From assembly GCA_963779645.1 (NCBI GenBank), contig CAVZYX010000005.1:248001-312000 (forward strand): a DNA stretch of 64,000 nt. The letters are read 5' to 3'. Origin of the DNA: CALMBW01 sp963779645. Lineage in GTDB: Bacteria; Actinomycetota; CADDZG01; WHSQ01. Below the pieces are notes generated by a model that saw only the letters and a program-made list of their open reading frames with translations, had not been told where the DNA came from and did no database searches. The position numbers and the translations under genes are program-made. Below, one piece after another: positions 8,083-15,543 of the stretch. The stretch's first letter is position 1. Each line of letters starts with the position of its first letter.

Positions 8083-9243
8083 TTACCGACCCATGCCGAT
8101 ACGTTGAGCCTGCTGCAGCGCTTTACCTTCGGTCTTCAGCGCGGGCGCGACCATCACTTCGGCCTTCTGGAACTCCTTGATGTTGGCGTAACCGCACGTC
8201 GCGAGACTCGTTCGGAGAGCTCCGAACAGATTGAGACGTCCATCGTTTTCGTGCGCAGGTCCGACGAGGATCTCCTCCATCGTTCCGAGCGTGCTCGTTG
8301 CAACTCGAGCGCCACGCGGGAGTGATGGATGGAAAGTCGCCATGCCCCAGTGGTAACCGTGACCTGGAGCTTCCGCAGCGGCCGCTAGGGGCGAACCGAT
8401 CATCACTGCATCGGCGCCGCAGGCGATCGCCTTCGCGATGTCGCCGCCGGTGCGCATGCCGCCGTCGGCTATGACGTGGCAGTAGCGCCCGGTCTCGTCG
8501 AGGTGACGGATCCGAGCTCCCGCAGCGTCTGCGATAGCTGTGGCTTGAGGCACTCCCACGCCTAGGACGCCTCGTGTCGTGCAGGCCGCTCCGGGCCCGA
8601 CGCCGACGAGAACGCCGATGGCCCCGGTCCGCATCAAGTGGAGAGCGGTGGAGTAACTCGCACACCCTCCGACGATCACAGGGATGTCATAGGTGGAGAT
8701 GAACCTCTTGAGGTTGAGCGGCTCCGTTCGAGTGGAAACGTGCTCGGCCGACACGACGGTTCCCTGGATCACCAGTACGTCCAGCTCGGCCTCGAGCGCG
8801 ATCTTGTGGTACGCCTCGACCCTCTGAGGAGTAAGCGATGCCGACGCGGTGACTTCTGCATCTTTGATCTCGCGGATGCGCTTGTAGATGAGCTCTTCTT
8901 TCACAGGTTCCTGATAGAGCTCTTGCATCCGGCGCGTCGCCTTCTCGTCCGGCAACTCTGCGATCTCGGCAAGGATCGAATCGACGTCCTCATAACGGGT
9001 CTGAAGACCTTCGAGGTTGAGCACCGCAAGCCCTCCGAGTCGCCCGATCTCGATCGCGGATCTCGTGGAGACCACACCATCCATGGCGGAGGCCATCAAA
9101 GGAAGTTCGAACGTGTACGCGTCGATCTCCCACGAGATGTCGACGTCGTCGGGGTCACGCGTGCGGCGAGACGGAACGATCGCTATGTCGTCGAACCCGT
9201 AGGCCCTTCTCCCGGACTTACCAATGCCGATCTCGATCTCCAC
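8083..9243 (-). CDS. guaB3: GuaB3 family IMP dehydrogenase-related protein
   Basis: 386 residues, an IMPDH/GMP reductase-type TIM barrel lacking the CBS-domain insertion of the ~500-residue GuaB2. Starts MEIEIGIGKSGRRAYGFDDI, the signature of the actinobacterial GuaB3 subgroup. The catalytic loop is GVGPGAACTTRGVLGVGVPQ, holding the nucleophilic Cys, followed by VIADGGMRTGGDIAKAIACG for phosphate binding. Members are annotated as IMP dehydrogenase-related; the in vivo reaction is less certain than for GuaB2. It heads a minus-strand unit with the MDMPI-like gene. A TATAGG -10-like box lies in the 80-base gap upstream. Confidence 0.9.
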   Translation of the reverse strand: MEIEIGIGKSGRRAYGFDDIAIVPSRRTRDPDDVDISWEIDAYTFELPLMASAMDGVVSTRSAIEIGRLGGLAVLNLEGLQTRYEDVDSILAEIAELPDEKATRRMQELYQEPVKEELIYKRIREIKDAEVTASASLTPQRVEAYHKIALEAELDVLVIQGTVVSAEHVSTRTEPLNLKRFISTYDIPVIVGGCASYSTALHLMRTGAIGVLVGVGPGAACTTRGVLGVGVPQATAIADAAGARIRHLDETGRYCHVIADGGMRTGGDIAKAIACGADAVMIGSPLAAAAEAPGHGYHWGMATFHPSLPRGARVATSTLGTMEEILVGPAHENDGRLNLFGALRTSLATCGYANIKEFQKAEVMVAPALKTEGKALQQAQRIGMGR

Positions 9244-9323
9244 TAAGCGTTGCTCCTCCCCAATCGTCCCTTACCTATAGGGCTCTTACCTAAGATTCTC
9301 TCGCAACCGTCAACGACCCGTTG

Positions 9324-10340
9324 CTACCTGTCCCGATCCTCGGTCACCAGGCGACCGGACAATTCATCATCGAGTTGTTGGATATCGGCCTCCACCATCA
9401 GGCGAACGAGATCGGGGAACTTGGTCTTCGCTTCCCACCCGAGGAGTTCCTTGGCCCGCGATGGGTCGCCGCACAGATCTTCCACCTCCGCAGGTCGGTA
9501 GTACTTCGGGTCGATCTCGACGTGCTTTTCCCATTCGAGGTCTGCGAAGGCGAAAGAGGCCTCGGCGAACTCACGAACGGTGTGTTGTTCCCCCGTTGCG
9601 ATCACCAGGTCGAGCGGCTCGTCGTGCTGCAACATCCGCCACATCGCTTCGACGTATTCGGGGGCGTAGCCCCAGTCCCGCTTGGAATCGAGGTTGCCGA
9701 GATAGAGCTTGTTCTGGATCCCTGCCTTGATGCGGGCGACCGCTCGGGTGATCTTGCGACTGACGAACGTCTCGCCCCGCCGCTCGCTCTCGTGGTTAAA
9801 AAGTATGCCGTTCGTGGCGAACATCCCGTAGGACTCCCGGTAGTTCACCGTGATCCAGTGGGCTGCCACCTTCGCCACCCCGTAGGGGCTCCGGGGATGG
9901 AAGCGGGTCTCCTCGTTCTGGGGTGAGGGGGCCGAGCCGAACATCTCGGACGAGCCCGCCTGATAGAAACGGGTCGGAACACCCGATGCTCGGATCGCTT
10001 CGAGAATGCGTACGGTCCCCATACCTGTCGTGTCGACGGTGTATTCGGGGATCTCGAACGACACCTTCACGTGACTCTGAGCGCCCAGGTGGTACACCTC
10101 GTCCGGTTCCAAGTCCCTGATCAGATTCACCAACGAGCCCGAATCAGATAGGTCTCCGTAGTGCATGAAGAAGCGCACACCCGATTCGTGAGGGTCGCGA
10201 TATATCGGCTCGAGTCGCTGCGTGTTGAAATTCGAGGCTCGCCGGATGATCCCGTGGACCTCATAGCCCTCTCGCAAGAGGTGCTCGGCCAGGTAGGAGC
10301 CGTCTTGCCCGGTCACCCCGGAGATCAACGCCTTTTTCAT
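9324..10340 (-). CDS. gmd: GDP-mannose 4,6-dehydratase
   Basis: 338 residues from the ATG at 10340 (MKKALISGVTGQDGSYLAEH). This is a short-chain dehydrogenase/NDP-sugar dehydratase fold. It has the NADP-binding GVTGQDGSYLAEHL, the RRASNFNTQRL segment specific to Gmd, the SSEMFG and SPYGVAK (Tyr-x-x-x-Lys) catalytic motifs, NGILFNHESERRG and the GNLDSKRDWGYAPEYVEAMW segment. It produces GDP-4-keto-6-deoxymannose, the precursor of GDP-fucose, GDP-rhamnose or similar sugars. No second-step enzyme is adjacent. The longer open frame upstream would run into the regulatory region of the divergent Rpf-like gene and is rejected. Confidence 0.95.
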   Translation of the reverse strand: MKKALISGVTGQDGSYLAEHLLREGYEVHGIIRRASNFNTQRLEPIYRDPHESGVRFFMHYGDLSDSGSLVNLIRDLEPDEVYHLGAQSHVKVSFEIPEYTVDTTGMGTVRILEAIRASGVPTRFYQAGSSEMFGSAPSPQNEETRFHPRSPYGVAKVAAHWITVNYRESYGMFATNGILFNHESERRGETFVSRKITRAVARIKAGIQNKLYLGNLDSKRDWGYAPEYVEAMWRMLQHDEPLDLVIATGEQHTVREFAEASFAFADLEWEKHVEIDPKYYRPAEVEDLCGDPSRAKELLGWEAKTKFPDLVRLMVEADIQQLDDELSGRLVTEDRDR

Positions 10341-10387
10341 GGCCACAGGATACGTGCGAAACCCCTGGTGGGGCGGGGCAAGTGAGC

Positions 10388-10405
10388 TTGTGAACAACTT
10401 CACAA
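10388..10405. promoter_or_regulatory. CRP/FNR-type operator, perfect palindrome
   Basis: TTGTGAACAACTTCACAA is a perfect inverted repeat that contains an exact TGTGA-N6-TCACA, the classical CRP consensus. Twenty bases after it is CAAGAT (10426-10431), five of six matches to a -10 box. A transcription start about seven bases later would put the operator centre at about -41.5, the class II activator position. The operator lies between divergent gmd and the Rpf-like gene. The -10 box points to the latter. CRP control of rpfA is known in mycobacteria (Rv3676). Confidence 0.7.
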
Positions 10406-10436
10406 ACGCTTGCAGAAGTTTATGGCAAGATGGCGC

Positions 10437-10530
10437 TGGGTAACCTTCCAGGGTTGAGCCGGGTGTACTGCGGGCTCGCCTGGGCATCAGTGCCCGAGCG
10501 AGGGACCTGACCAAGGAGCTGTTTCTCAAG
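10437..10530 (+). promoter_or_regulatory. Structured 5' leader of the Rpf-like gene
   Basis: The ~90-nt untranslated leader is dense in pairing. CTGG-GTAACCTT-CCAG forms a small hairpin. CTCGC-CT-GGGC-loop-GCCC-GA-GCGAG forms a nested stem at 10475-10502. The ribosome-binding site AAGGAG (10513-10518) follows 10 bases later. Actinobacterial rpf genes often carry c-di-AMP (ydaO) riboswitches, but the conserved 3' core of that aptamer (CAGCTAACC) is not found here. It is reported as a structured leader of unknown class. Confidence 0.4.
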
Positions 10531-11103
10531 ATGGATCATCTTTATTTCGGCCCACGCGCACGACGACGTGCGCGACGGAAAGCTCGCATCAAGCGAGTCG
10601 CCATATATGTGTGGTCACTTACCTTCGCGGCCACAGCTCTAGGTTTCGCCGCACCGAATCCCAGCGTTGGACTTGACTTGATCAGCAGCATCCTCGGCAA
10701 CGAGCGCGCTGTGAAGTCCGCATCCGCAGGAGTCGAGACATCAGAGAGCGCTGCTTCGGCTACGCGCTTCCGCCGCCAGATCTTCGCCGAGAGGCCGAGC
10801 CCCACTGCATCCCCTACCAGCGCCACCTATGCCGCCTCGAGCGGCTCCGTGGTGGAGATAATCCGAGCCGCAGCGTCGGAATTCGGCGTCTCCGGGGACT
10901 GGATGGTCTCGATCGCCACCTGCGAGTCCACCCTGAACCCAGCTGCGTACAACGCTGCCGGCTATCACGGACTCTTCCAGTACGACCAAACAACGTGGGC
11001 CGAGTACGGCTATGGGTCCATCTACGACCCCGTGGCCCAGTCACGCACTACCGCCGAACTTCTGGCTGCAGGCCAATCCAGCCGCTGGCCCAACTGCGCC
11101 TAA
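10531..11103 (+). CDS. Rpf-like/transglycosylase-like secreted cell-wall hydrolase
   Basis: 190 residues. An N-terminal basic stretch (residues 5-22, rich in Arg) precedes a membrane anchor or uncleaved signal at ~25-50. A low-complexity Ser/Ala linker follows, then a C-terminal lysozyme-like domain (~110-190). The domain carries the catalytic Glu in ATCESTLNP, then GYHGLFQYDQTTWAEYG and the terminal AAGQSSRWPNCA, which matches the end of resuscitation-promoting factors (AGQ..WP.C with a paired Cys). Such enzymes cleave peptidoglycan during growth resumption. It is expressed from a CRP-type promoter with a structured leader and followed by a strong terminator. Confidence 0.8.
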   Translation: MDHLYFGPRARRRARRKARIKRVAIYVWSLTFAATALGFAAPNPSVGLDLISSILGNERAVKSASAGVETSESAASATRFRRQIFAERPSPTASPTSATYAASSGSVVEIIRAAASEFGVSGDWMVSIATCESTLNPAAYNAAGYHGLFQYDQTTWAEYGYGSIYDPVAQSRTTAELLAAGQSSRWPNCA

Positions 11104-11127
11104 CGATCTAACTCACGATCAAAGAAA

Positions 11128-11149
11128 AGAGGCCCCCAAGGGGGCCTCT
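11128..11149. terminator. Bidirectional rho-independent terminator
   Basis: AGAGGCCCCC-AA-GGGGGCCTCT is a perfect 10-bp stem with a tight loop. It has TTTCC on the plus side and TTTTCTTT on the minus side. It separates the Rpf-like gene from the convergent 65-residue gene and can serve both. Confidence 0.85.
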
Positions 11150-11204
11150 TTCCGTGTTAGTAGGTGGTCGGCCCCCCCGGGGGAGGAAAGACCGACCGCC
11201 TTAC

Positions 11205-11402
11205 TCAGGCGATCCGGGCTGAATCAGGCTCTAAGCCTGGGTCCAGGCGGTCGGCCAGCGACCTCAAAGCTCTGGCTGCACCTCGGCCCGCACGCCCGTT
11301 TGTTCCAGCTGTGACTTGCCTGGAGCGAACGGCTGCCTCGTGCAACTCCGCCATCCGGAGGCACGAGAGCTCACCTTGGATCCCGGGGTTCATTGGTCCC
11401 AT
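11205..11402 (-). CDS. Small Arg/Ala-rich protein (65 aa) divergent from MarR gene
   Basis: 65 residues starting MGPMNPGIQGELSCLRMAEL and rich in Ala, Arg and Leu; predicted soluble and helical. The start is backed by a good ribosome-binding site (GAGAGGAG five bases before the ATG). It resembles the many short actinobacterial proteins that begin MNP... followed by an amphipathic helix (MAELHEAAVRSR), whose function is unknown. It is transcribed away from the MarR-family gene. The palindrome between them could control both. It ends before the bidirectional terminator at 11128-11149. Confidence 0.65.
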   Translation of the reverse strand: MGPMNPGIQGELSCLRMAELHEAAVRSRQVTAGTNGRAGRGAARALRSLADRLDPGLEPDSARIA

Positions 11403-11445
11403 AGCGTCTCCTCTCTCGACCTCGGATATCTTGAAGTGAAGATAC

Positions 11446-11467
11446 TTGGCAAAAAGCTTTATGTCAA
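11446..11467. promoter_or_regulatory. Candidate MarR operator, 22-bp imperfect palindrome
   Basis: TTGGCAAAAAGCTTTATGTCAA is symmetrical about AAGCTT in 18 of 22 positions (half-site TTGnCAnAAAG). Its spacing is typical of MarR-family operators. It lies between the divergent 65-residue gene and the MarR gene and overlaps the first possible start codons of the latter, consistent with autorepression. A second, shorter inverted repeat (TATCTT-N6-AAGATA) is centred 15-20 bases upstream. Confidence 0.5.
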
Positions 11468-12090
11468 GTTACTCCATGTCGAGTAAGATGAACATGATGC
11501 GAACCACTCAGGGCCTTCACCTCGCCCCCTCTTCCCCGCCCCCGCCGGAAGAGCGAGATCTCGTCGATGTGAGTCTCGAGGCGTGGCTGAGGGAGTTCCC
11601 TCACATGGACACCAAGACCGAGGGTCTCGTAGCCCGGATCCACAAGATCTCTCGCTATATCGACCGGACGCTCTCAGAGACGGCCGCCGAGTTTGGCCTC
11701 TCAATGGGTGACTGGGAGCTCCTGTCCAGCTTGCGCCGGCAAGGACCCCCCTATCGGATGAGCCCAACCGAGCTTGCCAAGGACATGATGCTGTCGTCCG
11801 GGACGATGACGAATCGACTAGACAAGCTCGAGGAACAAGGCCTCATCATGCGGAGCCCCCATCCCGAAGATCGAAGAGGCATCCAGGTCGAGCTGACGGA
11901 CAAGGGTCGCGACCTGTGGGGAACGGCAGTGGACGTTCAAGCCGCCAAAGAAAAGATGTTCGCCGACGCACTCAGCGACGAAGAAAAGGAGATGGCTAAC
12001 GACCTCCTACGAAAGATGATGCTTGCCTTCCAGAAGAAAGCAGGCGCGATCCCCCGCCGAGCCGAGCTAGCCAAGGAATACGACTCTTAG
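11461..12090 (+). CDS. MarR family transcriptional regulator
   Basis: A ~209-residue protein whose core (residues ~45-200) is a MarR winged-helix fold. LEAWLREFPHMDTKTEGLVARI is the family N-terminal helix pattern, MSPTELAKDMMLSSGTMTNR is the recognition-helix region, and the wing SPHPEDRRGIQVELTDKG carries the DxR signature. MarR dimers repress genes for efflux, detoxification or catabolism until a ligand binds. Several ATG codons (11461, 11476, 11488, 11494, 11497) are possible starts and none has a strong ribosome-binding site. A later start is possible because the first ones sit in the putative operator. Confidence 0.9.
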   Translation: MSSYSMSSKMNMMRTTQGLHLAPSSPPPPEERDLVDVSLEAWLREFPHMDTKTEGLVARIHKISRYIDRTLSETAAEFGLSMGDWELLSSLRRQGPPYRMSPTELAKDMMLSSGTMTNRLDKLEEQGLIMRSPHPEDRRGIQVELTDKGRDLWGTAVDVQAAKEKMFADALSDEEKEMANDLLRKMMLAFQKKAGAIPRRAELAKEYDS

Positions 12091-12097
12091 TTAGCTC

Positions 12098-12523
12098 CTA
12101 GCGGGCGGTGAAAAAGAGATGTTCCGGGTGGCCCTCGCGGGCCGGGTACTCGCCCTCCGACACGAAGTGCTCCATCACAGGTTCAGGAAGCGCGTCCGGT
12201 GCGCAGTGAGAGAACCCGAGAGCCTCGTAGAAACCTTTCGATTCCTCGTGGCAATAGATGTACAGCGCTCCGCCGATGTGGTTCATCGCAGCGTTCATCA
12301 GCTGCTTGCCGATCCCCTCGCCGCGTCGATCCTCGCGGACAACGAACCGATCGATCGCGACCGCTTGGGGCGCGACCTCTTTCAGTCGGATACAACCAAC
12401 GAGCTTCCCCTCACGAGCGATGAACATCGTGCCGTCGCGCGGGTTTGGTGCCTCCAGGCCGGTCGGCGCCAGTAATTCCGAGACGTCCGCCACGTCGTGA
12501 CGTGACGCCCTCGAGATCATCAA
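12098..12523 (-). CDS. GNAT family N-acetyltransferase
   Basis: 141 residues with the GNAT fold. AIDRFVVREDRRGEGIGKQL is motif A, with the R/Q-x-x-G-x-G/A acetyl-CoA-binding loop (RRGEGIG). LYIYCHEESKGFYEALGF is the motif B helix. The N-terminal ISRASRHDVADVSELLAPTG and DGTMFIAREGKLVGCIRL are the usual first strands. It may resemble amino-acid or small-molecule acetyltransferases, but the substrate is unknown. It is the last gene of the sat-phosphodiesterase-cysC-PHP-GNAT unit and starts 11 bases after the PHP gene. Confidence 0.85.
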   Translation of the reverse strand: MMISRASRHDVADVSELLAPTGLEAPNPRDGTMFIAREGKLVGCIRLKEVAPQAVAIDRFVVREDRRGEGIGKQLMNAAMNHIGGALYIYCHEESKGFYEALGFSHCAPDALPEPVMEHFVSEGEYPAREGHPEHLFFTAR

Positions 12524-12534
12524 GGTGTGCCCTC

Positions 12535-13419
12535 CTACGCGATGAGTGACTGAGCTTTCTTCAGATTGCCTAAGACGTCGTCCGGGACGATAACGCCGTG
12601 CTTGCCGCCAGGCATCGAACGGTCGGGACGCATGTGGCCGTGATAGTCGCTACCACCGGAAACCACGAGATTCTTCTTCGCGCCGAGTTCTCTATAAACG
12701 GCCTGATCTTCAAAGGGTGTATCGCCGTGATAGCCCTCGATCCCTTTGAGGCCCGCACTACACAGCTCGTCGACGAAGCGTTCCATCTCCGACGCCTCAA
12801 GGAACAGAGTGAAGGGGTGCGCCAGAACAGGGACGACACCGGCGTCGAGCATCAGTTGGATCGCCTCCTGAGGCGAGTACAACTTGCGGGTGAGGTACGC
12901 CTTGGCTCCCTTTGCGAGGTACTCGTCGAAGGCGGTCTGGTAATCGGGAACCGCCCCATGCCGGACGAGAACGGCGGCGAAGTGCGGTCTACCGATCTGC
13001 GATCCCGGTCCCCCCGCTTCGGTCTCGATCTCCTCGAACGTAACGGGGATCCCCAACTCGTTCAGACGTTCGACCATGAGCTGGTTGCGGTTCGCACGGT
13101 GATACTGGAGGTCGGCGAGGGCCGCGCTCAGGGGGTTGTCACCTTCAGGGATGAAGTAGCCGAGCAGGTGCATCGTGGGCCGGCTCGAGGGAGCGAACCC
13201 ACGTTCCGCAAGGCCCTCGACATCGCACGAGATCTCGACCCCACGAACAACTTCGACACCTAGTTCGACGCCCTTTGCGACGGCTTCGTCACAGCCCGCG
13301 TCGTTGTCGTGGTCCGTCACCGCGATGCTGGAGAGCCCAGCTGCTGCAGCCTTAGAAACAAGCTCGGACGGCGAGTCGCCGCCGTCCGAGACAGTTGTAT
13401 GAAGATGGAGATCGATCAC
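12535..13419 (-). CDS. PHP-domain phosphoesterase, likely 3',5'-nucleotide bisphosphate (PAP) phosphatase
   Basis: 294 residues. Metal-binding motifs of the PHP domain are visible: DLHLHTTVSDG at the N-terminus, AVTDHDN, GVEIS, AHP (VPVLAHPFT) and SGGSDYHG near the C-terminus, with an inserted GRPHFAAVL. This arrangement is that of the YciV/Cv1693-type amidohydrolase-superfamily phosphatases, for which 3'-phosphate removal from 3',5'-nucleotide bisphosphates is established. Its place directly after cysC (11 bases) suggests that it recycles PAP, the by-product of PAPS use, to AMP. The family is seen in sequence; the substrate is inferred from family and context. Confidence 0.8.
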   Translation of the reverse strand: MIDLHLHTTVSDGGDSPSELVSKAAAAGLSSIAVTDHDNDAGCDEAVAKGVELGVEVVRGVEISCDVEGLAERGFAPSSRPTMHLLGYFIPEGDNPLSAALADLQYHRANRNQLMVERLNELGIPVTFEEIETEAGGPGSQIGRPHFAAVLVRHGAVPDYQTAFDEYLAKGAKAYLTRKLYSPQEAIQLMLDAGVVPVLAHPFTLFLEASEMERFVDELCSAGLKGIEGYHGDTPFEDQAVYRELGAKKNLVVSGGSDYHGHMRPDRSMPGGKHGVIVPDDVLGNLKKAQSLIA

Positions 13420-13430
13420 GCGAGGCTTGC

Positions 13431-13982
13431 TTAGGCCTCGGTGATGTACTTCAGCTCGACGAGCTTGTCGATCACCTTCTGAGCCGACTCTTCAACGTCC
13501 TCGGTCTCTGTCTTGCAGAGGACCTCAGCGTTCTCAGGCGCCTCGTAAGGATCGTCGATCCCCGTGAAGCCCTTGATCTCACCGGCACGTGCCTTGGCGT
13601 ACAGGCCCTTGGTGTCGCGCTCTTCGCAAACCTCGAGCGGAGCATCGGCGTAGATCTCGACGAAGTCCTTGATCATGTCGCGTGCCTCATCGCGGATCGC
13701 CTTGTAAGGGGAGATCGCGGCGGTGATGACGAACACACCGTTGCGCTGCAGAAGGTGCGCAACGAATGCGATGCGACGGATGTTCGTGTTCCGGTCCTCT
13801 TCGGAGAAACCGAGGCCCTTGCTGAGGTTCTCGCGCACGACATCGCCGTCGAGGATCTCAACCGGCACGCCTGCATCGAGGAGTTTCTCCTCAACAACGT
13901 GGGCGATGGTGGTCTTGCCCGAACCGGACAAGCCTGTGAACCACAGTACGGCGCCGCGTTCGCGGTCTGCTTGCTTCAACAT
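13431..13982 (-). CDS. cysC: Adenylylsulfate kinase
   Basis: 183 residues. It phosphorylates APS to PAPS. It has Walker A (FTGLSGSGKTTIAHVVEE), the substrate-binding LDGDVVRENLSKGLGFSEED, RNTNIRRIAFVAHLL, the lid segment KGLYAKARAGEIKGFTGIDD-PYE and the usual C-terminus. The ribosome-binding site AAGGAG lies just upstream, next to the terminator-like repeat at 14005-14055. Downstream genes PHP and GNAT are closely spaced; upstream come the phosphodiesterase-family gene and sat, giving a self-contained PAPS-forming operon. Confidence 0.96.
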   Translation of the reverse strand: MLKQADRERGAVLWFTGLSGSGKTTIAHVVEEKLLDAGVPVEILDGDVVRENLSKGLGFSEEDRNTNIRRIAFVAHLLQRNGVFVITAAISPYKAIRDEARDMIKDFVEIYADAPLEVCEERDTKGLYAKARAGEIKGFTGIDDPYEAPENAEVLCKTETEDVEESAQKVIDKLVELKYITEA

Positions 13983-14004
13983 CGTTCACTCACTCCTTTT
14001 TCAC

Positions 14005-14055
14005 GTCTTGAAAAGGTCGTATAGCAACCCAATTCCTACGCAGAATCGGGGGTTA
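14005..14055 (-). repeat. 51-nt terminator-like repeat element, copy 1
   Basis: This stretch matches 22961-23011 in 47 of 51 positions. Read on the minus strand it begins with the TAA stop codon of the phosphodiesterase-family gene, continues CCCCCGATTCTGCG and ends with a hairpin GGTTG-CTATA-CGACC followed by TTTTC. It thus looks like a rho-independent terminator. Here it sits inside the sat operon, between the phosphodiesterase gene and cysC, where it could cause partial termination. Confidence 0.7.
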
Positions 14056-15534
14056 TTTCTTTAGGACGCTGGTGCCTAGTGCTCCGGGGGCCGGGGCGAG
14101 GTCGAACAGATCCAGGATCGTCGAGTGCACATCCCAGAGATGCAGACCGTCCTTCGTCCCGTGCGCCTGATCGGGAGCGTTGTTCATGATGAAGATCCCG
14201 TGCTCGGCGTGGTTCGCCTCGTCGGAACCCGTGTCGTTCTCGAACGTGTAGATCGATCCGTAACCGACCGAACCAACCGATCGCCAGCGAAGCTCGCCGA
14301 AGATCACGATCAGGTCGGGAGCGACCCCATTGGTGGTCGTGTAAAGCTCTTCGGGCTTTAGTGCCTTGTTGCCCATCGGCTTACCCTCGTGATCGACGAT
14401 CGCTTCGATCTTTGCGATGAGTTCGTCGCGGACCGCCTCGTACTGATCGGCGGGGATGATCCCGTTCGGCTCGCGGCCCTCGACATTCAGGAACAGGCGA
14501 CCGTAGTAGCCGCCGTCTCCCCACGCCTTGGTCTTCGACCAATCGATCGTGAGCTTGTTGAACCCGGTTACCTCGGAAGGCATGCCCTCTTCGAAGTCGA
14601 GGAAGCCCTCATTCACAAGCCACTCGTTGAAGCAGAGACCGCCGTACATCGGCTTGGCGCCGTGGTCCGAAACGACAAGCACCGTTGTGTTCGAGTCCGC
14701 GTACTTGCCGAGGAGCTCACCGATCTTGCCGTCGAGGTAGCGGTAGTAGTCCCGCAGCGAGTCCTTGAAAGGGTTGTCCGGCTCGAAGCGTGGGTGGTTC
14801 GGGTCGATGTAGCTCCAGATCCCATGGTTGAGGCGGTCCGGCCCCATCTCGACCATCATGAAGAAGTCCCACGGCTTGTTGGCGAGTAGATAGTCGGCAG
14901 CCTTGAATCGCTGCTCGGTCATCTTGTAGGCCTCATCGATGATGTACTGCGTGTCATCCGTCCGGAAGTTGCGGATGTCGAAGATGTATTCGCCTACGTT
15001 GCTCTCGAGCTCGGCCTTCAGTTCCTTCGGGTACGTGTATTCGGCCTCGTTGTTAGGCGTCAGGAAGCAGCCGATCTGGACACCCTTCAACGGCTTGGGC
15101 GGGTACGAAGGAGGCACGGACATCACGATGCAGTCCTTGCCAGCCTCCGACAGGATGTCCCACACGGTCGGCTCCTTGATGGCCCACGAGGTCGCGAAGC
15201 TGAGACCGTCGTAGGTGTGGTCCTTCCGATTCCTGAAGCCGTAGATGCCGAGCGTTCCCGGATCCTTGGACGTCATCATGCACATCCATGCAGGGACCGT
15301 GATCGGCGGAGTGATCGACTCGAGTGGTCCGAAGAGACCGTTCTCGCGCAGCTTCGTGAGATTCGGGATCTCGTCGGCGTACTCATCGAAGATGTGCTCC
15401 GGCGGAGCACAGTCCAATCCGATAACCATCACCTTGCGACGGTCTTTGTCCTCCGAGGCAGCAGGCGACATCTTCTCGTCGATGGCACCGACGACTTCAT
15501 CCGTGTGTTTCTTAAGCTTGTCTAAGAATCCCAT
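14053..15534 (-). CDS. Alkaline phosphatase superfamily phosphodiesterase/phosphatase
   Basis: 493 residues. It belongs to the type I phosphodiesterase/nucleotide pyrophosphatase branch of the alkaline phosphatase superfamily. VMVIGLDCAPPEHIF is the first metal-ligand strand. TPPITVPAWMCMMTSKDPG holds the likely catalytic Thr and is followed by LGIYGFRNR. Later metal ligands are in MMVEMGPDRLNHGIW and VVSDHGAKPM. No signal peptide is seen (start MGFLDKLKKHTDEVVG), so it is probably cytoplasmic. Its position between sat and cysC suggests a role with APS, PAPS or a sulfated or phosphorylated product, but the substrate is unknown. Other members are found in similar sulfate-activation contexts. 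Confidence 0.85.
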   Translation of the reverse strand: MGFLDKLKKHTDEVVGAIDEKMSPAASEDKDRRKVMVIGLDCAPPEHIFDEYADEIPNLTKLRENGLFGPLESITPPITVPAWMCMMTSKDPGTLGIYGFRNRKDHTYDGLSFATSWAIKEPTVWDILSEAGKDCIVMSVPPSYPPKPLKGVQIGCFLTPNNEAEYTYPKELKAELESNVGEYIFDIRNFRTDDTQYIIDEAYKMTEQRFKAADYLLANKPWDFFMMVEMGPDRLNHGIWSYIDPNHPRFEPDNPFKDSLRDYYRYLDGKIGELLGKYADSNTTVLVVSDHGAKPMYGGLCFNEWLVNEGFLDFEEGMPSEVTGFNKLTIDWSKTKAWGDGGYYGRLFLNVEGREPNGIIPADQYEAVRDELIAKIEAIVDHEGKPMGNKALKPEELYTTTNGVAPDLIVIFGELRWRSVGSVGYGSIYTFENDTGSDEANHAEHGIFIMNNAPDQAHGTKDGLHLWDVHSTILDLFDLAPAPGALGTSVLKK

Positions 15535-15543
15535 CCGAACCCC

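Noticed and set aside
10437..10530. c-di-AMP riboswitch in the Rpf-like leader
   Set aside because: Context fits, but the leader is short and lacks the CAGCTAACC core, so only a structured leader is claimed.
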